Source: BPJU01 sp964425225
Lineage (GTDB): Bacteria > Planctomycetota > Planctomycetia > Pirellulales > Pirellulaceae
NCBI GenBank assembly: GCA_964425225.1
Contig: CAYRMD010000012.1
Span: forward strand, 15,851-79,850
DNA: 64,000 nt
Direction: 5' to 3'
Below are positions 9,432-18,705 of this stretch, piece by piece; the first letter of the stretch is position 1, and each line of letters begins with the position of its first letter. Position numbers and translations under genes: made by a program. The notes under the pieces are model-generated. The model saw only the letters and a list, made by a program, of their open reading frames with translations, did not search any database and was not told where the DNA came from.

Positions 9432-9709
9432 CACAAGCCCTTTCGAATTCGTTTACGCGCGTACAGGCGCTAGTTCCTTTCAGTATTTATACAAGAAAGC
9501 CAGTACAAACTCACCATGGTCCGCTTAGCTCGACATGCATTGCATAATGGCTCACCGTGAAGTAGTTTCCGTTGCGGGCTAACAAAAGTCCTCGCTACAC
9601 CAGAATCGTGCGATATACGCTTCTTCATCTCTATTGGGTACTGGGTTACCATGCTGGTAATGGTTATCGAAGCCACGGGTGGTATGTACTGGTTTAGATG
9701 CCCACGGTG

Positions 9710-10288
9710 TTATCCCACCTGAGTCAAGAGTTTTAGGAACTCACGCATCAAAAACGCGTGGTCGTGCCAGGTACGAGCTGTCACAATGTTGTGGTCGACG
9801 ACAACTGGCTGATCCACATAGCTGGCTCCGGCCTGCTTGGCATCCAATGCACACTTGGGCACGGTAGTTACCGTTCTTCCTTCGATAACGCCTGCGGCAG
9901 CCAAAATCTCAATTCCGTGACAAATGCAAGCAATGGGCTTGCCCGCTCGACACAAAGCGCGTACGACATCCAGGAGCGAGTCGTAATATCGCAAGTATTC
10001 GGGTGCGCGTCCACCAGAAAGAAAAGCGCCGGCAAACATCTCCCCGCGGCAATCTCTGAAGGCAATGGTTGCTCGCAAGAAATACCCGAGGCGTTCTTGA
10101 GTAATGTCCCATGGTACCGCCGAATCGGGTGGAATTTCATGCAGCACTGTATGGTAGAGTCTGGCTTCAGGACCGGCTACGACGACTTCATAACCGGCTT
10201 CAGCCAGCCGAAAATAAGGATAGAACGTATCCAAAGTTTCCGTGCCATCACCGATAGGCATAAAAATCCGCTGTGCGGGTGTGGTCAT
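9710..10288 (-). CDS. DJ-1/PfpI superfamily protein
   Basis: A 192-residue single-domain protein of the DJ-1/PfpI class I glutamine-amidotransferase-like fold. The start MPIGDGTETLDTFYPYFRL matches the N-terminal strand and helix of the family. The nucleophile elbow is CICHG with Cys123 followed by His124, and the preceding strand is GKPIA. The conserved Asp/Glu that tunes this Cys in DJ-1 is probably in the GDGTE turn. Members include deglycase or chaperone-like proteins, PfpI-type peptidases and isonitrile hydratases; sequence alone does not decide. ATG 10288 has AGGAG seven bases upstream and is preferred over the longer frame from 10306. There are no operon partners. Confidence 0.87.
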   Translation of the reverse strand: MTTPAQRIFMPIGDGTETLDTFYPYFRLAEAGYEVVVAGPEARLYHTVLHEIPPDSAVPWDITQERLGYFLRATIAFRDCRGEMFAGAFLSGGRAPEYLRYYDSLLDVVRALCRAGKPIACICHGIEILAAAGVIEGRTVTTVPKCALDAKQAGASYVDQPVVVDHNIVTARTWHDHAFLMREFLKLLTQVG

Positions 10289-10914
10289 CGGTAACTCCTG
10301 AACCAAGTGATGAAACGCCTCTCGATTTTCGTACTTTCAACAACCACTATCCCGAGAGTTTCTCGGATATAAGGCCAATGCAGTTCGTGGAACCCAGGCT
10401 AGCAGCTGCTGCGTTTCGGCCCGCTTGGATTGCTGCCGCTGTAGGTTGACCATGATTTGCGGGCGGGAATTGCTGTTTATCATTCCACGAGGTAAACGCT
10501 GTTCGAAAACCTGTTGCCTGTCGATCAAGAAAACGTCCACGTCAAGCTCACACGATCATAGCGATAACTAGCTGGCTTAACCATTAGCATTCGATGATGT
10601 CTCAGTGGGTGCTTTGTTGCTGGTTGCGCCCCACAGCGGTCCATACAATGCGCCGAACACATCGCGTTTCGCTCTTGTTTTTAACCCGTAGGGCCGCAGG
10701 TTCAATTAGGATCGATTCCACATTGTGGTGGCGGTGGAGGGTAGGAGAGTGCCCGACTTGCATTTTCTGGGCATTCTGTGGTGCTTCATTACTGCCAGCG
10801 TAGGAAGGGACTGGCCAGCTAAAACAAGTGCAAAAGCCCCCCGGCGGGTTGGAAACCCGTCCGGGGGCTGAGAACCGACTGACTGTCCGAACTGCGGTCA
10901 GATCGCGTTGGAAA
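10289..10914. other. spacer with a minus-strand terminator, otherwise empty
   Basis: About 625 bp between two minus-strand genes. The strong hairpin near 10834-10869 is the only structure recognised. Confidence 0.6.
10834..10869 (-). terminator. intrinsic terminator of the Gfo/Idh/MocA gene
   Basis: On the minus strand GCCCCCGG-A-CGGGTT pairs with AACCCG-C-CGGGGGGC around a tiny loop, one mismatch in 15 pairs, followed by TTTTGC. It lies 45 bp beyond the stop codon of the oxidoreductase gene. Confidence 0.85.
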
Positions 10915-12312
10915 CTACAACGAGTAGCCCTCTCGATACGGAGGCTTGATAATGTGAGCGACCTCCGGGGCATTTGTGGCCTGGAGGTTCTTGGCGTCCC
11001 ATTCGATTTTCTTGCCCGTAGCCCACACGGCTAAATTGCCCAGGAGCACGGTTTCGGTGAGTCCTCCGGCATAATCCGGGAAGTTCGACATGGCTGGCTC
11101 ACCACCCTTAATGGCATCGACCCATTCGCGGAAATGACCCGGAGAGATTTTCACCTCGACACGCGGTTCTTTTATCTGCGATTGAAGGACGTACTCTTTG
11201 TTGTCGAACCAAACGCCCGTATGGCGTGAATCGCCGCCGTAGTCTCCGGGTGAAAACAAAGTACCTTTGCTGCCGATTACCAAACAGCCGGTGTTGATAA
11301 CGTTAGCATATTGCTGATCGGTTTCGATCAGTGCCTTGCCGTCCGGTCCTCGAAATGCCTCACGCGGTGGCAGCAGTTCGCGCGGCGGCTTTTTACCGCC
11401 GTCGTACCAGACGAGTCTAATAGGCGGATGGCCGTTGCGAGCTGGAAAGTCGTAGGTAATGATCGACCAAGCAGGGAACGTCTCGCCATTGTGCCCCGGT
11501 GTTTCCGCCACCACCGAAATCGGATCGCGCAAATCCAGTGCCATGTACGCCATGTTCAGCGTGTGGCAGGCCATATCGCCTAAAGCTCCGGTGCCGAAGT
11601 CCCACCAACCACGCCACTTGAATGGATGGTACGCCGGATGATAGGGGCGATAGGGAGCCGGCCCCAAGAATTCATCCCAATGCACCTCCGGAGGACACGG
11701 CGGTGTGTCCTTCGGCCGGTCAATGCCTTGGGGCCAAATCGGCCGATTTGTCCAAACATGTACTTCGCTCACTGTCCCAATGACGCCTGCCTTAATCAAA
11801 GCAGCACTGGTTCGCAAGTTGGTTTCCGCCGTACCCTGATTGCCCATCTGCGTAGCGACTTTTTTCTCGCGGGCAATCTCTGCCAGGCGCCGCGCTTCCC
11901 AGATCGAATGGGTAAGCGGCTTTTGCGTGAAACAGGCCTTACCCAAGTTCATTGCCATGGCCGAAGCGACCGCATGCGTGTGATCCGGAGTGCTCACCGT
12001 AACCGCATCGATCCTCGCTGCCATTTCTTCCAACATTTTGCGGAAGTCAAAATACTTTTTCGCTTTTGGCCACTTAGCTGCAGCCCGTTCCAAGTTCCGT
12101 TCGTCTATGTCACAGATGGCTACCATCTCGCCATGTGCAGCAGCATCGGCCGAGTCACTGGAGCCTTTACCTCCCACCCCGATGCTGGCAAAGTGAATAG
12201 TCTCGATTGCCGACCGCGACGGCCGCGGGGAAAGGCCCCCAGCCGCCCAAAAGCCCACACCAGTGGCAGCAATCGTCCGCATGAATTGGCGACGATGGGT
12301 TTTGTTCCGCAT
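10915..12312 (-). CDS. Tat-exported Gfo/Idh/MocA family oxidoreductase
   Basis: A 465-residue NAD(P)-dependent dehydrogenase-like protein exported folded. The N-terminus carries a twin-arginine signal, HRRQFMR at residues 6-12, followed by a hydrophobic stretch. The Rossmann domain follows with SIGVGGKG and AICDIDERN, then STPDHTHAV. The usual EKP motif of the family appears as QKPLTH (Gln130-Lys131-Pro132); as I recall, this variant is frequent among exported planctomycete members. The C-terminal substrate domain has HPFKWRGWWDFGTGALGD and DMACHTLN. Export with bound cofactor suggests periplasmic sugar chemistry; substrate unknown. The ATG has ACTGAG upstream, a modest RBS. A strong terminator lies just past the stop, so the gene is probably a single-gene unit. 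Confidence 0.92.
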   Translation of the reverse strand: MRNKTHRRQFMRTIAATGVGFWAAGGLSPRPSRSAIETIHFASIGVGGKGSSDSADAAAHGEMVAICDIDERNLERAAAKWPKAKKYFDFRKMLEEMAARIDAVTVSTPDHTHAVASAMAMNLGKACFTQKPLTHSIWEARRLAEIAREKKVATQMGNQGTAETNLRTSAALIKAGVIGTVSEVHVWTNRPIWPQGIDRPKDTPPCPPEVHWDEFLGPAPYRPYHPAYHPFKWRGWWDFGTGALGDMACHTLNMAYMALDLRDPISVVAETPGHNGETFPAWSIITYDFPARNGHPPIRLVWYDGGKKPPRELLPPREAFRGPDGKALIETDQQYANVINTGCLVIGSKGTLFSPGDYGGDSRHTGVWFDNKEYVLQSQIKEPRVEVKISPGHFREWVDAIKGGEPAMSNFPDYAGGLTETVLLGNLAVWATGKKIEWDAKNLQATNAPEVAHIIKPPYREGYSL

Positions 12313-12472
12313 AACTCAGTCTCCTGTCCAATGCGCCTATCAGGTGCTGCAATCGTCGGGCAGGCCCACTGCCTGATCACCTGATTGATGAAACTAGCCT
12401 AGCGCCGGGCGTTTTTCAATTCGGCATGTACTAAATTATTGTTCGGACCAATCGAGCGGTAACGGCGTGGGG

Positions 12473-12640
12473 GGCGTTTTGTTTGTAGGTGAGATTCTTC
12501 CTGCGCTTGCCAGGCCTGGCATAGGTCTACGTTTTTTCGGTCAAGCAGAAGTAAACGGAGCTGTAGTCCACGTTCGCTTTTTCGCAAACGCGCCGCGTCG
12601 AACGACGGCTCATCAGGGCCGCGACCGTAGGGAATGGCCA
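12473..12640 (+). mobile_element. MITE-like element, partial copy E2
   Basis: The left end GTTTGTAGGTGAGATTC matches the inner part of the E1 terminal repeat. The interior block TTGCC(A/G)GG(C/T)CTGGC followed by a TTTTCGG stretch aligns with the interiors of the copies at 43.8 and 55.4 kb but is shorter. It ends with the GCGACCGT motif at 12615-12639. No right terminus is visible, so it is taken as truncated. Confidence 0.4.
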
Positions 12641-12647
12641 TCGAATG

Positions 12648-12733
12648 CAACGCAAAGGTGCTATGGGGCGAAGGCGCAAAGAAGACGGCATGCACGTTGC
12701 GATCGACTACGTTGGCCGCGCCGTCTTTGCGTT
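12648..12733. repeat. CGCAAAG/CTTTGCG repeat, inverted arms
   Basis: CGCAAAG occurs at 12651 and 12675 and its complement CTTTGCG near 12725, the last two framed by AGACGG and CCGTC so that they form inverted arms about 45 bp apart. The same degenerate heptamer recurs near 23.5, 34.9 and 56.05 kb. Confidence 0.5.
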
Positions 12734-13221
12734 ATTCCAGTTCCTCGAAGCCTGCGTGTTCGTCGAAGCCTGCGTGGATTATCCGTCCGCCAATCCGCGC
12801 AAAACTGGCGGCCCGTCGGCGGTGCGGGACGCTCGGCGTCAAGCAATGTTGGCCATCAAGGAACGTTTCGCAGCAACTCGTATAGTGAACAGATCGTGCG
12901 GTGCTGCCAAACGGTTAAGTAACCCACGAGCCGCTGGTAAGCATTCCCATTCGCAAGGCCGTTGTGTACCCAGTTGGTAGCTTTATTTTGCTAGCGTCCG
13001 ACGACGTCTTGTTGGGCTTTGGCCGGTAGCGTTTATCTGTGCTGGTAAGTAACACCGCGTGGTAACCATCTTGCTAATAAAGTGGCTTCCCAATGCCCCG
13101 TCTTCAACGACGTCTGCATAGGGTGCCCCAAAGGGCAAGGTGGTTTCACCTGCCGTAATCGTTCTGGGCGGCAATTCAATACATAATTACATCGATTATC
13201 AAAGTCATGAATTCAAAAGGG

Positions 13222-13313
13222 TGGTGGCAGGCACCGGGGCCAGGCATCGCAGGCCCCCGGGGACAGACACCTTGCCCCGGGGGTCAGGCACCTTGGCCGA
13301 GGGGACAGGCACC
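13222..13313 (+). repeat. array of G-rich GG(G/T)GACAGGCACC-like units
   Basis: Four to five irregular units in about 90 bp: GGTGGCAGGCACC (13223), GGGGCCAGGCATC (13236), GGGGACAGACACC (13258), GGGGTCAGGCACC (13280) and GGGGACAGGCACC (13301). They are spaced 13-22 bp apart and sit far from any gene. This is the dense counterpart of the cluster at 7.05 kb. Confidence 0.65.
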
Positions 13314-13600
13314 GAGACCTCAGGTTTGGAAACCTGGGACGATAAAGAAGAATAGCCATATTAGATAGCTTGGCAAATCTAGATGAATAAGAAGCATTGG
13401 TAAGGATCAGGCCTGGTGCCCCGTAACGTGACCAAATCCGCCATTGTCGGCCGAAAGGTTAGCGTACCGGTGCTAAGATGGCTTAAGTCGTGCCACAAGG
13501 CGGGTAAAAGCCTGTTCAACGCTATCGCTCGGAGCACGTTTTCTTGTGGGTTTTGATAGCACGAGATGTAGCGAACTGTGTGACGAGCCCTTGAAGCTGT

Positions 13601-13952
13601 GCGGTTCGCGTTTGTAGGCACATGTGTCATCGCAGTAGCAACGTACCCTAAGGTGTGAGTGTTTGAGATAGCCTACGGCATACGTTACTCTGTCTCGCCC
13701 AGCGATGGTGCTGCGAACTTCGCGCAACCCGGGGAACACACGACCTGTAGGGGCAGGTTCCCCACTGGCCTCGATCCAAGAACTTGGCCGGATTCGTAAA
13801 GCGCCGCTCCCTAACGGTCGCAACTTTATTGGGGTGCCGTTCGCTAACAGTCGCAGCTCTCTAAAGAGATCCATTTTCTGAAGCGATAGAGCGAGTCCTA
13901 TTGATCGATAGCGCGGTTACAGCCACGGCCTACCTACAAATGAAACGCACGC
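13601..13952 (+). mobile_element. MITE-like element, copy E3
   Basis: The right part, 13882-13952, is the 71-nt module, 53 of 71 identical by hand count to the one at 44000-44070. The left end GCGTTTGTAGGCAC resembles the inverted terminus of that module. Two GCGACCGT-type motifs (13801-13824 and 13833-13864, minus orientation) lie just before the module. The left boundary is uncertain. Confidence 0.4.
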
Positions 13953-14090
13953 ATACGGTGTGGCGCCACGCCCGAACGTCCAGACATCCGCTATGGAGTA
14001 CACCACTGGTTGGTTCTACGGGCTTTTGTGCTACGTGGCATGTGCCTTCCTAAGATAGCTCTACAAACCAGCCCTCAATCCTCCTATAGC

Positions 14091-14975
14091 TTAAGAAATG
14101 TGAGTACCCGCAGCAAAGCTCACCACCGGTCGGTACGCACCGCTTGTCGTGTACTCCAGCACGGCCACTAAACGTCCATCTGCATCCATCGCGGCGATCG
14201 CGGCTGTTGCTGGTTCAATCTCCGGCAAACAAATCCAGCGACCGCAGGCTAGAGCCTGCAGGTGTTGAGCATCGAGCCTGATGCGCCTCATGCCGTGTAG
14301 AGCTTCTACGGGCGCGATCAAGGCCTGAGCGATTGCTTTTGTGTCAGTCAAGCAATCTAGCCGGGTGGCTCGGTCCAGCGTAAAGTCTCCGATTGCTTCA
14401 CGACGTAAGTTTACCAATACGCTTGACGTTCCGAGTGCCCGAGCGATGTCTCGACCTAAGGCCCTTATATACGTGCCACTACTACATTCGACGCGTATCT
14501 CCCAATCTGGCGGACAATAACGCAGCAAGTCAATTGAGTAGATCCAGACTGATCGGGGATCTAGAACAACCGACTTTCCCTTTCGTGCTATGCGGTATGC
14601 CCTTTCGCCTCGCACTTTCACCGCCGAATACTGCGGCGGTACTTGTAGGATCGAGCCGACGAATGTTCGGCACACGCGTTCCAACTGTTCACGTTCCGGC
14701 AGAGGGCCAGCGATTTCGCGGACTGGACCATCGATGTCATCCGTTGGGCTTTCATATCCGAAACGGAAACTTGCCCAATATCGTTTGGGTTGTTGCTGCA
14801 CACAACGAATCAAACGAGTTGCTGGCCCCAAGCCCAATACGAGGACCCCGGTGGCCAACGGGTCAAGGGTGCCGGCGTGGCCAATTTTTATTCCAGCTAC
14901 TCGGCGTTGTATGGCGTTAACCACGTCACGGGATGTCAAACCCGGAGGCTTATTGATGTTGAGCCAACCGAACAT
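14091..14975 (-). CDS. truB: tRNA pseudouridine(55) synthase TruB
   Basis: A 294-residue enzyme that converts U55 in the T-loop of tRNAs to pseudouridine. The start FGWLNINKPPGLTSRDVV and the catalytic block GHAGTLDPLATGVL, with nucleophile Asp38, are diagnostic. KRYWASFRFGYESPTDDIDG, QVPPQYSAVKVRGERAY and SSGTYIRALGRDIA follow in the usual order, and the protein ends with a small PUA-like domain. The frame extends upstream to 15185, but homology begins at ATG 14975, so this start is chosen even though its RBS is weak. M42 of the long frame (15062) is an alternative start. In many bacteria truB follows rbfA and infB; here neither is adjacent and the gene stands alone. Confidence 0.94.
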   Translation of the reverse strand: MFGWLNINKPPGLTSRDVVNAIQRRVAGIKIGHAGTLDPLATGVLVLGLGPATRLIRCVQQQPKRYWASFRFGYESPTDDIDGPVREIAGPLPEREQLERVCRTFVGSILQVPPQYSAVKVRGERAYRIARKGKSVVLDPRSVWIYSIDLLRYCPPDWEIRVECSSGTYIRALGRDIARALGTSSVLVNLRREAIGDFTLDRATRLDCLTDTKAIAQALIAPVEALHGMRRIRLDAQHLQALACGRWICLPEIEPATAAIAAMDADGRLVAVLEYTTSGAYRPVVSFAAGTHIS

Positions 14976-15473
14976 ATACGCGTCATCATCCCGGATATAG
15001 AACTCACGCGGAGTTTCCTCAGCACTCCGTTTGCGCCTCACTTTTAAGACAGCGCGAGCCATTTTTTCGCAGCACGTGTCTCTATTCAAGAACACTATCG
15101 CGCTTGAACCCTTTGCCTTCAAAACCGATTTGTCTTGCGACTCTAAGCTGCGTATTCGATAGGTTTTGGCCCCCGGGCGAACCAATCCTTTGCACGTTCT
15201 GGTCGGAGCGCTTTCGGGGCTCGCTAAGGTAACGAACCGCAGACGCCTAGCTCGCGCGACGGGTACCCGACCTCACGTGACTAAGTTACGACGAATGTGT
15301 GAGTGCAACACCTGGTTGTTGAGCCGGAATAACTTGCCGCCGTGCGGTGTCGCTTTCTGTCCGGTTCGCCTTCTGTCCTGTGGACGCAACATATACATCA
15401 CTCTTTCGAGTAACATTGCGGCCAATGTGCGGCCGATTGATATGGGCTGTCGCCGTGCTCCAGACCGGGGCGG
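14976..15473. other. spacer, no gene or strong signal seen
   Basis: About 500 bp between truB and the stop of the PrpD-like gene, both on the minus strand. If truB starts at 15062 or upstream, the spacer is shorter. I see no hairpin terminator or repeat. Confidence 0.5.
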
Positions 15474-17060
15474 CTACCGGGTGGAAGACAGATCCGTTTC
15501 GCCGCGCTCGTTCGATTGCGGTAAAACAATTTGTGCTAGGCTGGGAATTGGCCAGCTATAAAGTACCGCAATTTCGTGCTCGGGACGCTCTTGCAATTGA
15601 CCAAAGTGGACAGTCAATTCCGAAAACGAACAACCGGCATACGCTAAAAAGCGGCGCATTTTTTCTTGCCATACTTCCCAGAAGACGGCATCCATGCGAC
15701 GTGCATGACCTAGCGGATACAGCACCATCCCACTGTCCAGCACGCGGTCAGGCAGCGTTAAGCGTACGGACGCGGGGATGGCTTCGGGATAGGCCGCATT
15801 GTACGCAGATCCACCATGCTCGACGTGGACACGGCTCATCAATTGCCTGGTGACCGGGTGAAACAAAGCTCGGTCATCGAAATCCTCTGGCATCAGCATT
15901 AGGCTTGGCCAATTGCTGGCACGCAGCTCGATCATTTTGCGAAGGAGCGTTGCCACTAAGTAGTAAATGCTATGGTCTGCTGACTGGCGTGTTCGAGGAT
16001 CTTTTTTGGCCAGATCAGCGATGATGCTATAAGCTGGCTCGTAGAGCAGGATATCCACGCGATGGATTTCGTCTGGCGATTTTGGTGCGAACTGGGATGC
16101 GGCACATAACTGGATCAGCGCATCGAGGGCACTGGCGGATTGATGTTCATAGATGCCGAGTTTTATATGCATATGCATCAAGGCGAATCGATCGCCATGC
16201 GTCGTCAATTCTAAGTCGAAAGGTGAATGGTCGGATTGCGTCGGTGGCTCATAAAGGCAAAAGACGGCCTGGCGATTGCGGAAAACGTCCGCCGGACCTC
16301 GAAATCCCATCATCGCTCGCTTAACCGCCAATACCGCCATCTCGGCGGCCATCGCTGCGGAAGCTCCTTTGGAATCCGAAAGATCGCGTCCGGCTCGGAT
16401 AGCCCGGTAGGGCACATAATGACTGACCACCAACCCCACTGCCGATTCGATCTGGTCAACCGTCGCACCGCGCAACGCGCCATAGACGGTAGCGGAGGCA
16501 ATGGCTCCGTGGAGGACGTGGTCGATCTTGTAGCGTCGTAGCGCGAAAACTTCCGCCAATCGCCCCCGGATTTCGTCCAACGCCAGCATCGCTCGCGCCA
16601 GCCTTTGGCCGGAGCAAGGTGATTCGGCTGCTGCTGCCACCGCGACGGGGTAGAAATCGTTGTGGCCGAATTCGCCTGCTCCTTGGTGTCGATAGGGATC
16701 ATAGCCGAAGTTGGTACCGTTTGCGTCCAGCTCGCGCACCGCCGCGCAATTGGCGACGATGGCCTTTTCGGCAGCCACACGGGATCGGCTTCCCAAACAG
16801 TGAGCGCCATGCGGGTGTGGATATTGCATCGCTTCACGACGCAAAATTATGGGCGCCGGATATTGGCCAGCCAACGCGGCCAGGGCACAGGCGATGCTGT
16901 CGAGATGGAACAGCTCTAAGCGTTGCCATACTTCGGGAGCGGGATCTGGCCACCGACCGTCGATAAAATCGATCGCATAACGAGCTAGACCGCGCACTTG
17001 ATTCGAGCTGCGAGGCAACCAAACGCACGTGCCGTGTTCGTCAAGTTGTTCGGTCACCAT
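15474..17060 (-). CDS. MmgE/PrpD family protein (2-methylcitrate dehydratase-like)
   Basis: A 528-residue protein of the MmgE/PrpD fold. Supporting blocks are LARYAIDFIDGRWP and LFHLDSIACALAAL at the N-terminus, ANCAAVRELDANG, the conserved GHNDFYPVAVAAAA, LALDEIRGRLAEVF, HVLHGAIASATVYGALRG, and SDSKGASAAMAAE. The C-terminal domain has KSPDEIHRVDI and ADHSIYYLVATLL. Members dehydrate 2-methylcitrate (propionate catabolism) or decarboxylate cis-aconitate, and many are uncharacterised. No prpB, prpC or acnD lies nearby, so a methylcitrate role is only a family possibility. GGAG is eight bases before ATG 17060, which is preferred over the frame opening at 17111. It is divergent from hemL across 341 bp. 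Confidence 0.88.
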   Translation of the reverse strand: MVTEQLDEHGTCVWLPRSSNQVRGLARYAIDFIDGRWPDPAPEVWQRLELFHLDSIACALAALAGQYPAPIILRREAMQYPHPHGAHCLGSRSRVAAEKAIVANCAAVRELDANGTNFGYDPYRHQGAGEFGHNDFYPVAVAAAAESPCSGQRLARAMLALDEIRGRLAEVFALRRYKIDHVLHGAIASATVYGALRGATVDQIESAVGLVVSHYVPYRAIRAGRDLSDSKGASAAMAAEMAVLAVKRAMMGFRGPADVFRNRQAVFCLYEPPTQSDHSPFDLELTTHGDRFALMHMHIKLGIYEHQSASALDALIQLCAASQFAPKSPDEIHRVDILLYEPAYSIIADLAKKDPRTRQSADHSIYYLVATLLRKMIELRASNWPSLMLMPEDFDDRALFHPVTRQLMSRVHVEHGGSAYNAAYPEAIPASVRLTLPDRVLDSGMVLYPLGHARRMDAVFWEVWQEKMRRFLAYAGCSFSELTVHFGQLQERPEHEIAVLYSWPIPSLAQIVLPQSNERGETDLSSTR

Positions 17061-17186
17061 GAAAACGCTCCATATTGCATGAAGGGAAGCTACCCGGGGG
17101 CATTCCGCCACCCGTTACGATCCGTACCAACCACCTGGTCAACCGTTCGGCAACCGCATTAGTTGCCAATTCAATTTGGGTGCCTC

Positions 17187-17215
17187 TTGGGGGCTAGGTT
17201 GCGCACGATTATAAA
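17187..17215 (+). promoter_or_regulatory. sigma-70-like promoter of hemL-tsaB
   Basis: The -35 element TTGGGG (17187-17192) and the -10 element TATAAA (17210-17215) are separated by exactly 17 bp. Transcription would start about 180 bp before hemL, leaving a long leader in which no known riboswitch is recognised. It is in the divergent hemL/PrpD spacer. Confidence 0.5.
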
Positions 17216-17401
17216 GGACGGAACGGTGCGAGGCGTAACTCCGCACAATGATCGCCAACCGCGGGTAGAATGCGGCTCCGGAGGTTCGAAGGGATCAACG
17301 ACACGAGTTGTCGGAAAACCGAGTGCGAAGATAGGTGCGTTCCGCTCCGATCGATGCTCCAAGGGTACTCGACATGAGCAGTTGGCTAGGAAAGGCAGCA
17401 C

Positions 17402-18697
17402 ATGGAGTTTAGGAACCGAAAAAGTCACGAGGCTTTTGCCATCGCTCGTCGGCTGATACCTGGCGGTGTGAACAGCCCAGCTCGGGCTTTCGGAGCTGTG
17501 GGTGGCGAACCGCTCTTTATCGAGCGTGGCCAGGGAGCTTACCTGTATGACATCGACGGGAACCGGTTCATCGATTATGTCGGTTCGTGGGGCCCATTGA
17601 TCCTCGGACATCGCCACCCCCGAGTCGTTGCGGCTATTCAAGAGGCATTGGAGCGGGGCACCAGTTTCGGCGCTCCTACCGAGGCCGAATCGCAATTGGC
17701 CCAATTAGTGATTGAAGCCGTTCCGTCCATCGAAATGGTACGCTTCGTCAACTCGGGTACTGAGGCAACGATGAGTGCGATTCGGCTGGCTCGTGCCTAT
17801 ACCGGAAGAGACCTGATCGTGAAATTTGCCGGCAATTACCATGGTCATGTCGACAGTTTGCTCGTGGCGGCTGGTAGCTCGGCGGCTACTTTGGCGGTGC
17901 CTAACTCACCGGGGGTCACTGCATCAACCGCCAAGGATACTCTGGTTCTGCAATACAACGATGTGCCGGGCTTACAGAATGCCTTTGCACGTATGGCGGA
18001 ACGCATCGCGGCGGTGATTGTCGAACCGGTCGCCGGCAACATGGGCGTCGTGGTGCCGCATGAGGATTTCTTGCGGGAACTGAGGCGCTTGACGCAACAG
18101 CACGGTAGCTTGCTGATCTTTGACGAAGTCATGACCGGGTTTCGTGTCGCCTACGGAGGAGCCCAAGCTCGGTTCGCTATTCTGCCTGATGTGACGACGC
18201 TCGGTAAAATCATCGGTGGTGGGTTGCCGGTGGGCGCTTACGGAGGGCGGGCCGATATCATGGAACACGTCTTGCCGAGTGGCAGAGTCTTCCAGGCTGG
18301 CACGCTTAGCGGTAACCCTCTGGCGATGGCCGCCGGCATTGCCACATTGCAGGTGCTGCGAGATTCGGCTCCGTACGCGGCGTTGGAGCAGGCCGCCAGG
18401 TTCCTGGCGGATGGTCTTCTTCAGGAAGCTCGCCAAGCAGGAATTTCTGCCACGGTCAACCAGTGCGGCAGTATGCTTACCCTATTTTTTCACCCGGGAC
18501 CCGTGACCGACTGGTCCAGCGCCTCACAAGCCAACACCCAACGGTATGCACGCTTCTTTTGGGAGATGATGCATCGAGGTGTTTACCTGCCGTGCAGTCA
18601 ATTCGAGGCGATGTTTCTGTCGATTTGCCACTCAGAGCACGAACTGCAACACACTATCGAGGCAGCTCGTGCAGCGTTTCGCAGCTTGACGCCGTAG
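17402..18697 (+). CDS. hemL: glutamate-1-semialdehyde 2,1-aminomutase
   Basis: A 431-residue PLP enzyme that converts glutamate-1-semialdehyde to 5-aminolevulinate in the C5 pathway of tetrapyrrole synthesis, in the cytoplasm. It has the hallmarks of GSAM: IPGGVNSPARAFGAVGG at the N-terminus, YVGSWGPLILGHRHP, RFVNSGTEATMSAIRLARA, FAGNYHGHVD, DEVMTGFR, and the PLP lysine in LGKIIGGGLPVGAYGG at Lys269. Length and motif order match HemL rather than related aminotransferases. AGGAAAGG precedes the ATG. The stop TAG is eight bases before the tsaB start, implying a two-gene operon with translational coupling. No other haem genes are in the window. Confidence 0.96.
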   Translation: MEFRNRKSHEAFAIARRLIPGGVNSPARAFGAVGGEPLFIERGQGAYLYDIDGNRFIDYVGSWGPLILGHRHPRVVAAIQEALERGTSFGAPTEAESQLAQLVIEAVPSIEMVRFVNSGTEATMSAIRLARAYTGRDLIVKFAGNYHGHVDSLLVAAGSSAATLAVPNSPGVTASTAKDTLVLQYNDVPGLQNAFARMAERIAAVIVEPVAGNMGVVVPHEDFLRELRRLTQQHGSLLIFDEVMTGFRVAYGGAQARFAILPDVTTLGKIIGGGLPVGAYGGRADIMEHVLPSGRVFQAGTLSGNPLAMAAGIATLQVLRDSAPYAALEQAARFLADGLLQEARQAGISATVNQCGSMLTLFFHPGPVTDWSSASQANTQRYARFFWEMMHRGVYLPCSQFEAMFLSICHSEHELQHTIEAARAAFRSLTP

Positions 18698-18705
18698 GTG
18701 GCCTG

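Larger units (their letters stand above)
12313..14090. other. 1.8-kb gene-free spacer rich in dispersed repeats
   Basis: No gene is supported; open frames at 12467-12980 and 13473-13874 overlap repeats and lack motifs. It holds a partial MITE-like copy (12473-12640), CTTTGCG-type heptamers (12648-12733), a G-rich array (13222-13313) and another MITE-like copy (13601-13952). Confidence 0.6.

Noticed and set aside
12467..12980. Overlapping plus-strand open frames of 83-151 codons
   Set aside because: They lie on dispersed repeats, including a MITE-like copy and CGCAAAG heptamers, and show no family similarity.
13222..13313. Regular-looking short repeats considered as CRISPR
   Set aside because: Units vary in sequence and spacing (13-22 bp), spacers are far too short, and no cas gene is present.
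13473..13874. Minus-strand open frame of 133 codons
   Set aside because: It crosses repeat copies and has no RBS or motif.
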